NCBI GenBank assembly: GCA_905221065.1
Contig: CAJNBS010000005.1
Location: 1-64,000, forward strand
DNA length: 64,000 bases
Reading direction: 5' to 3'
Origin: a bacterium
GTDB lineage: Bacteria > Bacillota > Bacilli > Lactobacillales > Streptococcaceae
Below, in pieces: positions 47,007 to 57,101 of this stretch. Made by a program: the position numbers and the translations under genes. The notes under the pieces were generated by a model, which was not told where the DNA came from, made no database searches, and saw nothing but the letters and a program-made list of their open reading frames with translations. Position 1 is the stretch's first letter. Each line of letters begins with the position of its first letter.

Positions 47007-48002
47007 TTATTCAATCACTTGTCCTGCTTCTTTTAGAACAGATTCAGGAATAGTAATACCTAACTCTTGTGCCAATTTTTTATTGATTACTGATTTACCA
47101 GTTGAAAAGACATTGACTGGTGTATCGGCTGGTTTTGCACCTTTCAAAACTTGCGCAATCATTTTACCAGTTGCCACACCAAGGTCATGTTGGTCAACTA
47201 CAACGGATGCCAAACCACCTGCTTCTACCATGGCAGTTGCACTTGGGTAGATTGGTTTTTTAGCTGATTGGTTGCTTGATACAACAGTTGAGAAGGCTGA
47301 AGCAATAGTGTTATCAATTGGAACCCAGATAGCATCAACCTTGCTAGTCATAACGTTAACTGTTGAAGCAATTTCATTTGTTGAAGGAACTGCAAATGTT
47401 TCTACTGTCAAACCTGCTTTTTCAGCATAAGCCTTAAATTCTTCTACCTGTGTTTTTGAATTATCTTCACTGCTTGAGTAAAGAGCACCGATTGTTTTCA
47501 CATTTGGTGTCAAAGCCTTGATGAGTTCAACTTGTTGTTGAGCTGGGTTGTGGTCTGATACCCCTGTAATGTTACCACCTGGTTTTTTCAAATCTTTAAC
47601 CAAGTTGGCACCGATTGGGTCTGTAATAGCAGCCATGATAACCGGTAGGTCTTTTGTTGCACTAGCCAACCCTTGAGCAGCTGGTGTTGCGATACCAACC
47701 ACAAGGTCATTACCATTTGCAACCAACTGTTTACTCATTGTCGCAACCTTACTTTGGTCACCTTCTGAGTTCATAAAGTCGATTTTAACTTGATCATCTT
47801 TATAACCTTCTTCTGCCAGTCCATCTTGAATCCCTTTATAAATCAAGTCAAGAGATGGATGGCTCACAAACTGAAGGACACCAACTTTGGCAACTTTCTT
47901 TTCGTTCTTAGCTTCTGGTTTATTCATTGAAGAGTAAATCAAGCTTCCTGCTACTAAGACTGCTAATGCAGCAATAATTCCAATTAAACGTTTATTTTTC
48001 AT
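47007..48002 (-). CDS. trpX: ABC transporter substrate-binding protein, TrpX family
   Basis: A 331-aa ABC_sub_bind-type periplasmic-fold protein (KVGVLQFVSHPSLDLIYKGI near 40-59; VVGIATPAAQGLASATKDLP near 100). The N-terminus MKNKRLIGIIAALAVLVAG is a signal or anchor segment, but the protein contains no cysteine at all, so it cannot be a lipoprotein; it may be held by the uncleaved segment. It is the first full-length gene behind a T-box with specifier UGG, which points to tryptophan uptake. Shine-Dalgarno AAAGGAG. Confidence 0.88.
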   Translation of the reverse strand: MKNKRLIGIIAALAVLVAGSLIYSSMNKPEAKNEKKVAKVGVLQFVSHPSLDLIYKGIQDGLAEEGYKDDQVKIDFMNSEGDQSKVATMSKQLVANGNDLVVGIATPAAQGLASATKDLPVIMAAITDPIGANLVKDLKKPGGNITGVSDHNPAQQQVELIKALTPNVKTIGALYSSSEDNSKTQVEEFKAYAEKAGLTVETFAVPSTNEIASTVNVMTSKVDAIWVPIDNTIASAFSTVVSSNQSAKKPIYPSATAMVEAGGLASVVVDQHDLGVATGKMIAQVLKGAKPADTPVNVFSTGKSVINKKLAQELGITIPESVLKEAGQVIE

Positions 48003-48039
48003 TCTATTTCTCCTTTTTAATTCCTTTAAACTACTTCAC

Positions 48040-48075
48040 TTATCTAAACAAGCGACGCCATCGTTTTCTTTCCAT
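48040..48075 (-). CDS. Putative 11-aa leader peptide MERKRWRRLFR
   Basis: An 11-codon ORF with a strong GGAGG Shine-Dalgarno 5 bases before the ATG sits between the T-box terminator and trpX. It is arginine-rich (five Arg) and contains one Trp codon. Its stop is 37 bases before trpX. The position, ribosome-binding site and Trp codon suggest a translated regulatory peptide, comparable in layout with the B. subtilis rtpA leader (T-box plus Trp-containing leader peptide). Translation is not shown. Confidence 0.55.
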   Translation of the reverse strand: MERKRWRRLFR

Positions 48076-48089
48076 ACTAACCTCCATCA

Positions 48090-48326
48090 AAAAAGTCCTC
48101 ACACAAAAAACTTGTGTGAGGACGTCGATGCGCGGTACCACCTCAATTATAGGGAATTTCCCTATCGCTCTGTCTCGCAATAACGAGATGCACTGTAAGG
48201 TGTGCTCACCGAATTTTTATGATTTCAAATTCTAAATAACATTCAGCCCAATTTTCATCATCACCACTTATCTGTTTTCAGCTACCACAGACTCTCTAAA
48301 AAGTTTGAATGATTACTTTTCTGAAT
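48090..48326 (-). ncRNA. T-box riboswitch with tryptophan (UGG) specifier
   Basis: On the minus strand, stem I is closed by CATTCAG (5') and CTGAATG (3'). The specifier loop shows the loop-E pair AGTA/GAA, then AAT, then TGG (48250-48248) and a purine before the closing stem, exactly where a specifier belongs. Downstream are the T-box sequence GGTGGTACCGCG (complement of 48131-48142) and the terminator GTCCTCACACAA/TTGTGTGAGGAC (arms 48112-48123 and 48095-48106) with TTTTTT. Uncharged tRNA-Trp should stabilise the antiterminator and switch on trpXYZ. Confidence 0.95.
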
Positions 48327-48332
48327 GGTTAA

Positions 48333-48360
48333 ATTATATCATTTTTCAACTACTTGTCAA
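48333..48360 (-). promoter_or_regulatory. Promoter of the T-box-trpXYZ operon
   Basis: TTGACA (48355-48360), a 16-base spacer and TATAAT (48333-48338) on the minus strand; both hexamers are perfect. Confidence 0.88.
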
Positions 48361-48389
48361 GACTCTTTGAGAATTTTTTTGAAATATTC

Positions 48390-48420
48390 AAAAACTTCCC
48401 CTATAGAAAAGAGGAAGTTT
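48390..48420 (-). terminator. ppc terminator
   Basis: AACTTCC pairs with GGAAGTT around a 13-base loop and runs into TTTT on the minus strand, about 10 bases after the ppc stop. Confidence 0.75.
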
Positions 48421-48428
48421 GATAGGTA

Positions 48429-51125
48429 TCAGCCTGAATTACGCAATCCTGTTGCAATTCCGTTGATGGTTGTATGGATTAATTTCTCTTGATCGCTTGA
48501 TAATTCTCCTCGACGTTGTCGTTTAATCAACTCCAACTGGATATAGTTGAGGATATTAAAGTAAGGCATACGGTAATCCAAACTTGCTTTTAGATATGGA
48601 TTTTCAGCCAAGAGTTCATCGTAACCTTCGATAGCCAAGATGACTTCCTTGGTAACTTGCCATTCATTTAGAATAGTCTCATAGATTGCTTTTACTTGAT
48701 CATCTTCACACAGTTTGGCATACTCAAAAGCAATATTCATATTTGATTTTGACAAGACCATGTCAACATTTGAAAGAAGTGACTGGAAGAAAGGCCAATT
48801 TTGGTACATATCTCGTAGGATAGCGATATTTTCTGGATTCTTATCGATAAATTCTTTGAAGCTTGATCCAACCCCATACCATCCAGGGAACATGACACGG
48901 CTTTGTGACCATGAGAATACCCAAGGAATGGCACGTAAACCACCAATTTCAGTAATCGTCTTACGAGCGGCTGGACGTGAACCGATATTAAAGCTTGAAA
49001 TAGCCTTGATTGGACTTGACTCAAAGAAATAATCATAGAAATGGTCATTACCAAAGACCAAATCACGGTAGATATCATAACTACGGTCCACCACTTGGTC
49101 CATGATGGCTTCATAACGATTGGATGTATTGGTATCGCTCTTCTTCTGCGTAATCATACGGTTAATGGCTGCAGATACTAGCATTTCAAGGTTATAGTAG
49201 GCAGCGTCTTTATTACCGTATTTATTGCCAATTACTTCCCCCTGCTCCGTCAAACGGATACGATCCTTGATAGACTTAAGCGGTTGAGATGTGATAGCTT
49301 CATAAGTTGGTCCACCACCACGACCAACAGTACCACCACGTCCATGGAAGAAGGTAACCTTAACGCCAAATTCATCTCCAATAGCAGTCAATTGCTGTTG
49401 AGCCTTGTAGAGCGTCCAACATGATGATAAATAGCCACCATCTTTATTACTGTCAGAATAACCAAGCATGATTTCTTGGTAGTTATTGCGCGAAGCAATC
49501 CATTTCTTAGCAAGGGCAAGAGAAAGATATTCTCTCATAGTTTCTTCTGAGTGGTCCAAGTCCTCAATTGTTTCAAATAGAGGAACGATTTGGACACGGG
49601 CTCTTTCTTTATCAACTAGCCCTACTTCTTTTAGCAAGATAGCCAATTCTAGCATGTCTGATACGCTGGTTGCATGTGAAATGATGGTCTGACGAATGAC
49701 ATCATCTCCCAACTTATCTTTCAAATTACGAGCCGCCTTAAAGATTGCTAATTCTTTTTCAAGTAACTCTGATTTTTCGACATGAGTAGCAGAAAGAATA
49801 CGTGGATCTTCTTCTAATTCTTTCAAAAGAAGCTGGCATTTTTCTTCTTCACTTAGTTCGCTATAACGCGAATGAATACCTGCTGATTTCAAGAGTTCGG
49901 CTACACAGGCCTCGTGAACACTAGAATCTTGGCGCATGTCAATAGATGCCAAATAGAAACCAAAAATTTCAACTGCTTGAATCAGCTCAACAAAATCACC
50001 AGAAATCAGTGCTTCTCCCTTGTTTTCCAAGAGGGAATCACGGATAGTAACTAAGTCCTTATAAAAGTCATTGGCTGTTTCATAACGAGCTCCAACTTCC
50101 TTATCCTCAATCAGATAAGCTTTAGTTGCTTGGATTTTTGATTGAATATCAAACAAGGCACGACGGTAAAGCTCTTTTTCGCGGTAAATCGAATTATCCT
50201 TGGATTGACGAGCCATTTCTCTGACTTGCTTGCTGACATTGACAATACTGGTTGAGAGAGAGAATTCACGATAAAGTTGATAAATCTTTTCATCATAGTA
50301 GTTCATGATGACTTCACACTGGGTCATGGCAGATTGTTTCAAGGTATCTGCTGTAACAAAAGGATTCCCATCACGGTCTCCACCAATCCACATTCCCATG
50401 GTAATTGGTTTAGGATGTTTCAACTCCAAGCCATGTTTTTTAGCCAGGCGCTTGTACTCAGCAGTCAAATGAGGAACAGCTTTCAAGAATGAACTATTGT
50501 AGTATTCCATAACATTCGTGATTTCATTGGTTACTTTCAATTTCTTTTCACGAATCATATCTGTCTGCATGATAATCTCAATGTAACGACGGAGATCATT
50601 ATGCCATTTTTCCTTATTAATCAAGCCTAATTTCACATCACGATACTTACGCAAGAGGGTATGGATATGATTTGTCAAATCTAGCATACTCTTACGTTGC
50701 ACTTGTGTTGGATGGGCTGTTAAAACAGGGACAACATTCAAATGTTCTAAAATTTCAACCGCATTTTCTTTTTCTGCAACCATTTTGATAGTTGCTGATA
50801 ACTTACCAAGATAATCTTGATCGATATTATTTTGGTGGTTGATTTCATAGGCCAAATCCACGTCTTCTGAAATATTAATCAAGAGAGGCAAGATAGAGAA
50901 ATAGCGTGAAATATAAGCCATTTCATCATTTGTAAGGCTAGTAACCAATTGGTTCAAGCCTTGATAATCTTCTTGAGTTGACAATTCTTTCAACTCCATG
51001 ATTTTTTCAAAAGTCTCTGGGGCAAGCATATTTTTAGTGATATCTTCTAACAATTCTGTTAAAATCAATACTTCTTCTTGCACGACAGCTTTATTACTAT
51101 AGTTTTCTAATTTTTGAAGAGACAT
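48429..51125 (-). CDS. ppc: Phosphoenolpyruvate carboxylase
   Basis: An 898-aa anaplerotic enzyme that makes oxaloacetate from PEP and bicarbonate, important in streptococci with an incomplete TCA cycle (aspartate family supply). Catalytic motifs are [13 protein letters not shown] (His near 136), [12 protein letters not shown] near 550 and [15 protein letters not shown] near 600. The protein ends with RNSG rather than the common RNTG; the terminus is still full length. The start lies 25 bp after ftsW. Confidence 0.97.
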   Translation of the reverse strand: MSLQKLENYSNKAVVQEEVLILTELLEDITKNMLAPETFEKIMELKELSTQEDYQGLNQLVTSLTNDEMAYISRYFSILPLLINISEDVDLAYEINHQNNIDQDYLGKLSATIKMVAEKENAVEILEHLNVVPVLTAHPTQVQRKSMLDLTNHIHTLLRKYRDVKLGLINKEKWHNDLRRYIEIIMQTDMIREKKLKVTNEITNVMEYYNSSFLKAVPHLTAEYKRLAKKHGLELKHPKPITMGMWIGGDRDGNPFVTADTLKQSAMTQCEVIMNYYDEKIYQLYREFSLSTSIVNVSKQVREMARQSKDNSIYREKELYRRALFDIQSKIQATKAYLIEDKEVGARYETANDFYKDLVTIRDSLLENKGEALISGDFVELIQAVEIFGFYLASIDMRQDSSVHEACVAELLKSAGIHSRYSELSEEEKCQLLLKELEEDPRILSATHVEKSELLEKELAIFKAARNLKDKLGDDVIRQTIISHATSVSDMLELAILLKEVGLVDKERARVQIVPLFETIEDLDHSEETMREYLSLALAKKWIASRNNYQEIMLGYSDSNKDGGYLSSCWTLYKAQQQLTAIGDEFGVKVTFFHGRGGTVGRGGGPTYEAITSQPLKSIKDRIRLTEQGEVIGNKYGNKDAAYYNLEMLVSAAINRMITQKKSDTNTSNRYEAIMDQVVDRSYDIYRDLVFGNDHFYDYFFESSPIKAISSFNIGSRPAARKTITEIGGLRAIPWVFSWSQSRVMFPGWYGVGSSFKEFIDKNPENIAILRDMYQNWPFFQSLLSNVDMVLSKSNMNIAFEYAKLCEDDQVKAIYETILNEWQVTKEVILAIEGYDELLAENPYLKASLDYRMPYFNILNYIQLELIKRQRRGELSSDQEKLIHTTINGIATGLRNSG

Positions 51126-51149
51126 AGGTAATCCTTTCCACTATCAGCT

Positions 51150-52373
51150 CTACATATAGTTTGATGAGTGAGTTTCTAACTCCTCATACAATTGAGCACG
51201 CTTTTCACTTGCATCAATATTTAAGACAAAGGCGATGGCTACAGACAAGACCAGAAGACTATTCCCTCCTTGCGATAAGAAAGGAAAGGTTACTCCTGTC
51301 GAAGGAATAATACCAGAAATTCCACCGATATTGACAAAGACCTGGATCAACATCATACCCCCAACCCCAATCGCCATCATGGAATTAAAGGGATTCTTAG
51401 CACGAATTCCTACTAGGATGATTCGTAAAATAAGGAAAAAGACAAGTGCTAAAATCAAGCCAGCTCCTACAAATCCAAATTCTTCGATGACAATTGAAAA
51501 TACAAAATCTGTATGGGCCTCTGGTAAATAGCCACGTTTTTCAATTGAATTTCCTAAACCTAGACCAAACCAACCACCATTTACCATGGCAAAGTAGGAA
51601 TTTGCGAGTTGGTGGCCTGCTCCTGCCAAATCGGCAAAGGGATTAAAGTAGGCACTGAAACGCTTGGCAACGTAACCAAATACTGGAATTTTTGAAAATT
51701 TATCAACCCCTATAAAAGAAATCAGTGATAAGGATAGGGCAGAAACTCCCACCAAAATTCCCAAAAAGGCAATAAACCATCTATAAGCGATACCACTAAT
51801 CGTATACATAATCAAGGCAACCAAAGCTAAAATAGAAGCATTCCCCAAATCTGGGAAAATAGCAAGACTCCCAATCAGTACCAAGAGAACAAAACGCCAG
51901 TCATTAAACGCACGAGGAAACCACTGATTCTGTGTCAAAACTTGAAAATCATAAATAGCTATATCCTCTTGTTGTTTGGAAAATTTATTTGCTAGATACC
52001 AAATAATAATAATTTTCAAGTATTCGGCTGGCTGAATGGTCAAAGGTCCTACAGAAATCCAGCCATAGGCCCCATTGACAGGAATACCAATCAAACGAGC
52101 CAAAGCTAATAGAATCAGCTCAACAAACATAACAATAAATAAAAGACGTTCATTTCTTAAAAAATTCAGTCTCAACTTATATATCAAGGCAATCAGTATC
52201 AAACTAAATATCCAAAATAGTCCCTGACTTCGGACCAATTGCAGTGCACTTTGGCCTTCTTGAATTAAAATAGCACTGGTTGTCGAATAAACCACAATCA
52301 AGCCCAGAATAGATAAAAGTAAGTAAGGAACTAGAATAGAATAATTTAATAGGTGCCTTTTACTAATCTTCAT
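51150..52373 (-). CDS. ftsW: Septal peptidoglycan polymerase FtsW
   Basis: A 407-aa SEDS-family glycosyltransferase with about ten membrane helices, including GAYGWISVGPLTIQPAEYLK and the signature FVFSIVIEEFGFVGA. It polymerises glycan strands at the septum with PBP2x. A leader of about 70 nt follows a TGGTATAAT promoter. ppc lies directly downstream. Confidence 0.95.
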   Translation of the reverse strand: MKISKRHLLNYSILVPYLLLSILGLIVVYSTTSAILIQEGQSALQLVRSQGLFWIFSLILIALIYKLRLNFLRNERLLFIVMFVELILLALARLIGIPVNGAYGWISVGPLTIQPAEYLKIIIIWYLANKFSKQQEDIAIYDFQVLTQNQWFPRAFNDWRFVLLVLIGSLAIFPDLGNASILALVALIMYTISGIAYRWFIAFLGILVGVSALSLSLISFIGVDKFSKIPVFGYVAKRFSAYFNPFADLAGAGHQLANSYFAMVNGGWFGLGLGNSIEKRGYLPEAHTDFVFSIVIEEFGFVGAGLILALVFFLILRIILVGIRAKNPFNSMMAIGVGGMMLIQVFVNIGGISGIIPSTGVTFPFLSQGGNSLLVLSVAIAFVLNIDASEKRAQLYEELETHSSNYM

Positions 52374-52443
52374 AGTATCACCAATCTAATGAGAACAACA
52401 CAATTGCTTCCCAAATTCCGTTTGTTTTCTAGTTTTGATTGCT

Positions 52444-52452
52444 ATTATACCA
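52444..52452 (-). promoter_or_regulatory. ftsW promoter (extended -10)
   Basis: TGGTATAAT on the minus strand (hexamer 52444-52449), with no clear -35. The expected leader is about 64 nt. Confidence 0.6.
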
Positions 52453-52506
52453 TTTTTTCCGAAAGAAAAAAACTCTTATCCATCAGATAGACCATTTTTG
52501 TCATAA

Positions 52507-52531
52507 GAAAAAGAGCACTTGGCCCTTTTCT
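52507..52531 (-). terminator. prsA terminator
   Basis: AAAAGGGC pairs with GCTCTTTT (one G-U) around a 5-base loop, then TTCTTATG, a few bases beyond the prsA stop codon on the minus strand. Confidence 0.65.
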
Positions 52532-52534
52532 GTT

Positions 52535-53473
52535 TTATTCTTTTGATGAACTACTTGAACTTGAATCTCCGCCACCGATATATTGGGTGAAGATATTTTG
52601 GAAGGCTTGGTCTTTGACCTTGATATTAGCTGCTTGTAATTCTTTTCCGATAATGCTTTGAACAAATGTTGAATCATTTTGTTTTTGAGTCATGATAACA
52701 GTTTTTAATTTTTCTTTGTAGTCATCAAGATTAGATGATTTTTCTGTTTTCTTAGTGAGTTTTACAATGTAATATTGGCTGCTGTAGGATTGTGTACCTG
52801 CGGCTGTAATCACATCAGAAACGCCGTTTACATCTAGAGCAAATGCCGCTTTCTTAACTTGTTCTGGCACTTCTGTTGAAGCAGAATCAAAGGTGATTTC
52901 TCCACCGTTCGCTTTGGTTTTCTCATCAGTTGAGTTATCTTTAGCTAATTGAGCAAAATCTGCATCACTAGCCTTAGCTTTTTCAAGAATTTCTTTAGCC
53001 TTGTCTTCATTGTCCAAACGGATGATTTGAGCCGTTACATCTGGGGTGTACTCGTCAAAGGCTTTCTTATAGGCATCATCTGTCAATTCAGCTTCTGCTG
53101 CTTTCTTAACTGCCAACTCAACTAATTTACTTGTACGAATTTGAGCTTTGCGTGTTTCAATCGTCATGCCTGCTTGTGACAAGACACGTTGGTAGTTTTC
53201 ACCATATTGTTTCTCTTCTTCGGCAATAGTGTCATTGACTTCTTTATCATCTACTTCTGAACCATATTGTTTCTCAAATACTTTTTGGATGGTCAAGTTT
53301 AACAACACTTGTTGAGCTGAAGGGTTGCTTTTTACTTGCTCATAAAATTGATGTTCTGTGATGACATCCCCTTTCATGCTGATAAGGTCTGCACCTTCTG
53401 AACCTTTCGAACAAGCTGCTAATGTTGCTACTGATAATAGTGTAATGGCACCTGCCAATAATTTTTTCTTCAT
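52535..53473 (-). CDS. prsA: Foldase lipoprotein PrsA (PpmA)
   Basis: A 312-aa extracytoplasmic peptidyl-prolyl isomerase of the parvulin type, known in pneumococcus as PpmA. The lipoprotein signal ends ATLAAC with Cys21. The parvulin domain (about 145-240) shows AQIIRLDNEDKAKEILEKAK and FAQLAKDNSTDEKTKANGGE. The tail ends with GGGD and seven serines. It folds secreted proteins at the membrane-wall interface. An AAAGGAG Shine-Dalgarno precedes it, and a TAAAAT box suggests its own promoter after the O-methyltransferase operon. Confidence 0.95.
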   Translation of the reverse strand: MKKKLLAGAITLLSVATLAACSKGSEGADLISMKGDVITEHQFYEQVKSNPSAQQVLLNLTIQKVFEKQYGSEVDDKEVNDTIAEEEKQYGENYQRVLSQAGMTIETRKAQIRTSKLVELAVKKAAEAELTDDAYKKAFDEYTPDVTAQIIRLDNEDKAKEILEKAKASDADFAQLAKDNSTDEKTKANGGEITFDSASTEVPEQVKKAAFALDVNGVSDVITAAGTQSYSSQYYIVKLTKKTEKSSNLDDYKEKLKTVIMTQKQNDSTFVQSIIGKELQAANIKVKDQAFQNIFTQYIGGGDSSSSSSSKE

Positions 53474-53539
53474 GTCTACTCCTTTGAGATAAGTGTTACC
53501 CTATCTATTTTACTATATTTTCTTAAATTTTTCTGAAAA

Positions 53540-54253
53540 TCATTCGCTGTCAGGCAATTGAACATCTGCTACATTTTTACGAAGCATGAGAATACCGTCT
53601 CCCAGAGGGACTAATGTTGCGGTGATTCCTGGATTGTCTAAGGTTGCATCAAATAGTCTTTGAAGTCCTCTGTAAATAGTTCGCTGACCTCGACGAACTT
53701 CCATAATGTCCTTGGCAACATCACCACCTTGGAAAATATCATCCAAGATAACCACACCACCAACTTCCAAATGTTTGAGGATTTCTGGCAGAAAGACGAT
53801 GTATTTAGACTTAGCAGAATCCATAAAGACGAAATCATAGGACTCTGTCAGGGTTGATAAGACATCTACCGCATCTCCTTCTAGGAGAGTAATTTGCTTG
53901 CGACTGTCAAACTGAGCAAAATTTTCCTTGGCAAAACCAATCATTTCTGGATTGCGGTCAATAGTTGTAATCTTAGCATCTGGCGCATGTTCCGCCATCA
54001 AGAGGGCTGAAAACCCGATGGCCGTCCCAATTTCCAGAATGTTTTTAGGTTGCATGATTTCCATGAGAAAACGGAAATAAGCAACCGTTTCATGTGGAAT
54101 GATGGGAATATTTTCCTTACGGGCAAAATCTTCCAATTCTTTCAAGGAACCTGTGACTTGCTTTTGACGCTGGCGCATCAAGTCTACAATTTCTTCTTTG
54201 ACAACAGGACGACGCATGTTATGGTTGGCATTCTTACTATACGATTCAACCAT
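53540..54253 (-). CDS. SAM-dependent O-methyltransferase (family 3)
   Basis: A 237-aa caffeoyl-CoA-type O-methyltransferase with SAM motif ILEIGTAIGFSALLMAEH (about 60-77), ITTIDRNPEMI and the metal-site YDFVFMDSAKS. The substrate is unknown; in this genus it is often the third gene of the coiA-pepF competence-induced unit. The start at 54253 lies in TAAGATG, one base after the pepF stop; the frame is open to 54295 inside pepF. Confidence 0.9.
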   Translation of the reverse strand: MVESYSKNANHNMRRPVVKEEIVDLMRQRQKQVTGSLKELEDFARKENIPIIPHETVAYFRFLMEIMQPKNILEIGTAIGFSALLMAEHAPDAKITTIDRNPEMIGFAKENFAQFDSRKQITLLEGDAVDVLSTLTESYDFVFMDSAKSKYIVFLPEILKHLEVGGVVILDDIFQGGDVAKDIMEVRRGQRTIYRGLQRLFDATLDNPGITATLVPLGDGILMLRKNVADVQLPDSE

Positions 54254-54254
54254 C

Positions 54255-56057
54255 TTATGCCAATCCCAATTTTTCAACAAGGGCTTCAAACTCATTTAAA
54301 CGGCGTTCAAAGACTGCAAAGGCATCGTTGAGGTAGTCTTCCTTCTCCATATCAACACCAGCTTTTCTCATGACATTGAGTGGATAGTCAGACTTACCTG
54401 CCTTGAGGTAATCGATATAGCGGTCACGGTCTTCTTGACTACCATGAACAATCTTTTCAGCCAAGGCTGAGGCTGCTGCAAAACCTGTTGAATATTGGTA
54501 TACATAGTAGTTATAGTAGAAGTGTGGAATACGGGCCCACTCGTATTGGATTTCAGGATTGTCTTCCTTACTCAAACCATAATACTCCTGATTCAAGTCT
54601 GCGTAGAGTTTATTTAGGAAATCGCTTGTCAAGACTTCTCCATTTTGGTCCGCTTGGTGGATAGCGTGTTCAAACTCAGCAAATTGAGTTTGACGGAAAA
54701 CTGTTCCACGGAAACCATCTAGGAAGTTATTGAGGATAGCAAAACGCGTTGCATCGTCTTCCACTTCTTCCAACAATTTCTCCGTCAAGATATTTTCATT
54801 GGTAGTTGAAGCAATCTCAGCCAAGAAGATAGAGTAATCTCCGTAAACATAGGGCTGCGTTTCACGAGTATAGCTTGAGTGCATACTGTGACCTGTTTCA
54901 TGGACAAGGGTAAAGAGATTGTCTAGATTGTCCTGCCAGTTAAGGAGCATAAAGGCATTGGTATCGTAAGAACCGCCAGAGTAGGCACCTGAACGCTTGC
55001 CTTGGTTTTCGTAAACATCAATCCAACGCTCACTGAAGGCACGTTTAACACGGCTCAAATAATCCTCACCCAAGACTGCCAAGGCCTCTTCTGCCTTTTT
55101 CAAGGCTTCTTGGTAGGTAAAACTGTATTCAACAGACGAAAGCGGTGTGTAGACATCGTACATCTTGAGGTCTGAAATTCCCAAGATTTTTGAACGAAGG
55201 TTAAGATAGCGATGCAAGAGTGGCAAATGCTTGCGAACTGCTGCTACCAAATTGTCATAAACACTCTCTGGAACAAAATTCGCTGCGAGGGCTGCATGAC
55301 GAGCACTCTTGTAGTTGCGAACCTTGGCACGGTAGTTTTGCACCTTAACATTGGTTTGCAAGGTTTTGGCATAGGTGTGTTGGAATTGTTCATAAGTCGC
55401 ATAAAGGGCTTGATAAGCACCACGGCGAACCTCACGATTTTTAGACTCCATCAAACGTGTATAAGTCCCATGAGAGAGCTGAACTTCCTTACCATCATCG
55501 TCTAGGACATAAGGGAATACAATATCCGCATTGTCCAAGATAGCGAAGGTTTCACTTGCCGAACCAAAGATTTCACCAGCTCCAGCCAATAATTCTTCTT
55601 CACGTTGTGAAAGAACGTGGTCCTTACCTTGCAAAAGTTTGTCAAAATAGTGTTGATAAACCTGCAATTTTGGTTGAGCCTCTAAAAAGTCAGCATACTG
55701 CTCTTCACTAATTTCCATAAATTCAGGCTCATAGAATGAAAAGGCTTGGTCTAGTTGGCTGTAGAGAGTCATTGCCTTGGCGTAGTACTCTTGGTACTTG
55801 GCTTCACGTGTATCTTGGTCATTTTTCATATGAGCATAAACGTAAAGCTTCTCCATTTGGCGTTCCATTTCAAGAGAAAATTCAGTAATTTCGAGTAGGC
55901 TATCCGCACTATCCAAGAGATGGCCTTCATACTGGGCTACTGTCTCCAACTTTTCTGTTAAATCCCTTAAGGCTTCTTCCCAAGCCTGGTCAGTTGGGTA
56001 AATCGTTGATAGATCCCATGTATCTTTTTCATTTATTTCATGTCTTTGTAATACCAT
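54255..56057 (-). CDS. pepF: Oligoendopeptidase F (M3 metallopeptidase)
   Basis: A 600-aa cytosolic zinc peptidase with the motif [20 protein letters not shown] (HExxH within it) near 383-402 and the third ligand downstream in [11 protein letters not shown]. It digests oligopeptides of roughly 7-17 residues. It has GGAGG 6 bases before the ATG and lies 18 bp behind coiA, hence probably co-induced in competence. Confidence 0.95.
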   Translation of the reverse strand: MVLQRHEINEKDTWDLSTIYPTDQAWEEALRDLTEKLETVAQYEGHLLDSADSLLEITEFSLEMERQMEKLYVYAHMKNDQDTREAKYQEYYAKAMTLYSQLDQAFSFYEPEFMEISEEQYADFLEAQPKLQVYQHYFDKLLQGKDHVLSQREEELLAGAGEIFGSASETFAILDNADIVFPYVLDDDGKEVQLSHGTYTRLMESKNREVRRGAYQALYATYEQFQHTYAKTLQTNVKVQNYRAKVRNYKSARHAALAANFVPESVYDNLVAAVRKHLPLLHRYLNLRSKILGISDLKMYDVYTPLSSVEYSFTYQEALKKAEEALAVLGEDYLSRVKRAFSERWIDVYENQGKRSGAYSGGSYDTNAFMLLNWQDNLDNLFTLVHETGHSMHSSYTRETQPYVYGDYSIFLAEIASTTNENILTEKLLEEVEDDATRFAILNNFLDGFRGTVFRQTQFAEFEHAIHQADQNGEVLTSDFLNKLYADLNQEYYGLSKEDNPEIQYEWARIPHFYYNYYVYQYSTGFAAASALAEKIVHGSQEDRDRYIDYLKAGKSDYPLNVMRKAGVDMEKEDYLNDAFAVFERRLNEFEALVEKLGLA

Positions 56058-56075
56058 TAGATTCCTCCATCCTTT

Positions 56076-57029
56076 CTATTCTACCATATTTTTTAAGAAA
56101 TATTGCTGATAAAAGGCTGGTGGATAAAGCTTTTGCCAATCATTTTGAGGATTTTCTTGATAATAGGTGTAAAAATACTGATAATAGCTGGTCAAATCTT
56201 GCTCAATCTGGAAAAATTTGCCTACTATTGGCCGAATTTGTGGATACCATTCTTTTAGCCCATAAGTCAGGATATTTTCTCCCTTCTGATAGGCTTCTGC
56301 TTGTTCTTTCATCCAAAAAGGATTTTGATAATAGAGTTGTTGCCGGATATAGCGACAGATGTCCTTATCCTCAGACACTGTAAAATGAGATATTTTTTGT
56401 TTCTTATAGGGAAGACGCAATATTTCCAGTAAACCAGCCTGACCATAGGGAAATTCCTTCATCTGATAATGGAGTTTACCACGGAGGTCTTGGTAAATCA
56501 GGTATTTGAGTCTTAAAACCTGTTTTCCCTTGTCTACTTCCCAAACATAAAAGCCCATATTTTGACTGAAATAGAGAAAACCTTGTTGCAGACGAGTCAA
56601 GCGGTCTTTGAGCCACAGTTTTTGACCCAGCAACCACAGTACTTGGTAACCCTGACTACGATAGCCCTCACTACGCTCTTTAAGAACTTTTTGAGGCAAG
56701 GGACTACACTGAACTTCTAAAGCCAGATTGCCATTTACAAATACATCCGCAATCTGTTTAAGTTCTGGAAGGGGGTATTCTAATTGAACCTCTGACTCTT
56801 TTTTCAACCACTGATAGAGAGATTCCTTATTGGCCAGGTGTTCTGGACTTTCATTTTCAGAGGAATAATCACAGTCTTTTAAAGATTTATGGGCAAAATG
56901 GGTCCGTACACTTGGTCCTTGACGCAAACGGAGCTGACCTCCACAAGCGGGGCAGGTATATGCTTGTTTCTCGAGCCTATCCTCTAACACATTTACCAAC
57001 TGTCCTCTAGCATCTCTCGCAACAAACAT
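56076..57029 (-). CDS. coiA: Competence protein CoiA
   Basis: A 317-aa late competence protein needed for chromosomal transformation; it acts after DNA uptake, at recombination. The N-terminus has a zinc-ribbon-like CPACGGQLRLR (near 27-37), and the middle a nuclease-like region ADVFVNGNLALEVQCS (PD-(D/E)xK-like). The frame is open to 57095, but a ComX cin-box occupies that region, so the start is the ATG at 57029, with GGAGG 6 bases upstream. Confidence 0.93.
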   Translation of the reverse strand: MFVARDARGQLVNVLEDRLEKQAYTCPACGGQLRLRQGPSVRTHFAHKSLKDCDYSSENESPEHLANKESLYQWLKKESEVQLEYPLPELKQIADVFVNGNLALEVQCSPLPQKVLKERSEGYRSQGYQVLWLLGQKLWLKDRLTRLQQGFLYFSQNMGFYVWEVDKGKQVLRLKYLIYQDLRGKLHYQMKEFPYGQAGLLEILRLPYKKQKISHFTVSEDKDICRYIRQQLYYQNPFWMKEQAEAYQKGENILTYGLKEWYPQIRPIVGKFFQIEQDLTSYYQYFYTYYQENPQNDWQKLYPPAFYQQYFLKNMVE

Positions 57030-57050
57030 GATTTCCCTCCTTTTATATAT

Positions 57051-57063
57051 TATTCGTAAAAAA
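57051..57063 (-). promoter_or_regulatory. ComX (SigX) cin-box promoter of coiA-pepF
   Basis: TTTTTTACGAATA on the minus strand is the full combox consensus TACGAATA preceded by T residues. The ATG of coiA follows about 22 bases later. This predicts ComX-dependent late competence expression of coiA, pepF and the methyltransferase. Confidence 0.93.
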
Positions 57064-57091
57064 GAAAAAAGATCAGGAAAATTCCTAATCT
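57064..57091 (-). terminator. tehB terminator, adjoining the cin-box
   Basis: AGATTAGGA pairs with TCCTGATCT (one T-G) across a short loop on the minus strand. The T-rich tail TTTTTTCTTTTTT runs directly into the cin-box of coiA. Confidence 0.78.
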
Positions 57092-57101
57092 TCATGTGTG
57101 T

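Noticed and set aside
57030..57095. Extended N-terminus of CoiA
   Set aside because: The region holds the ComX cin-box promoter and the tehB terminator, so it cannot be translated as part of coiA.
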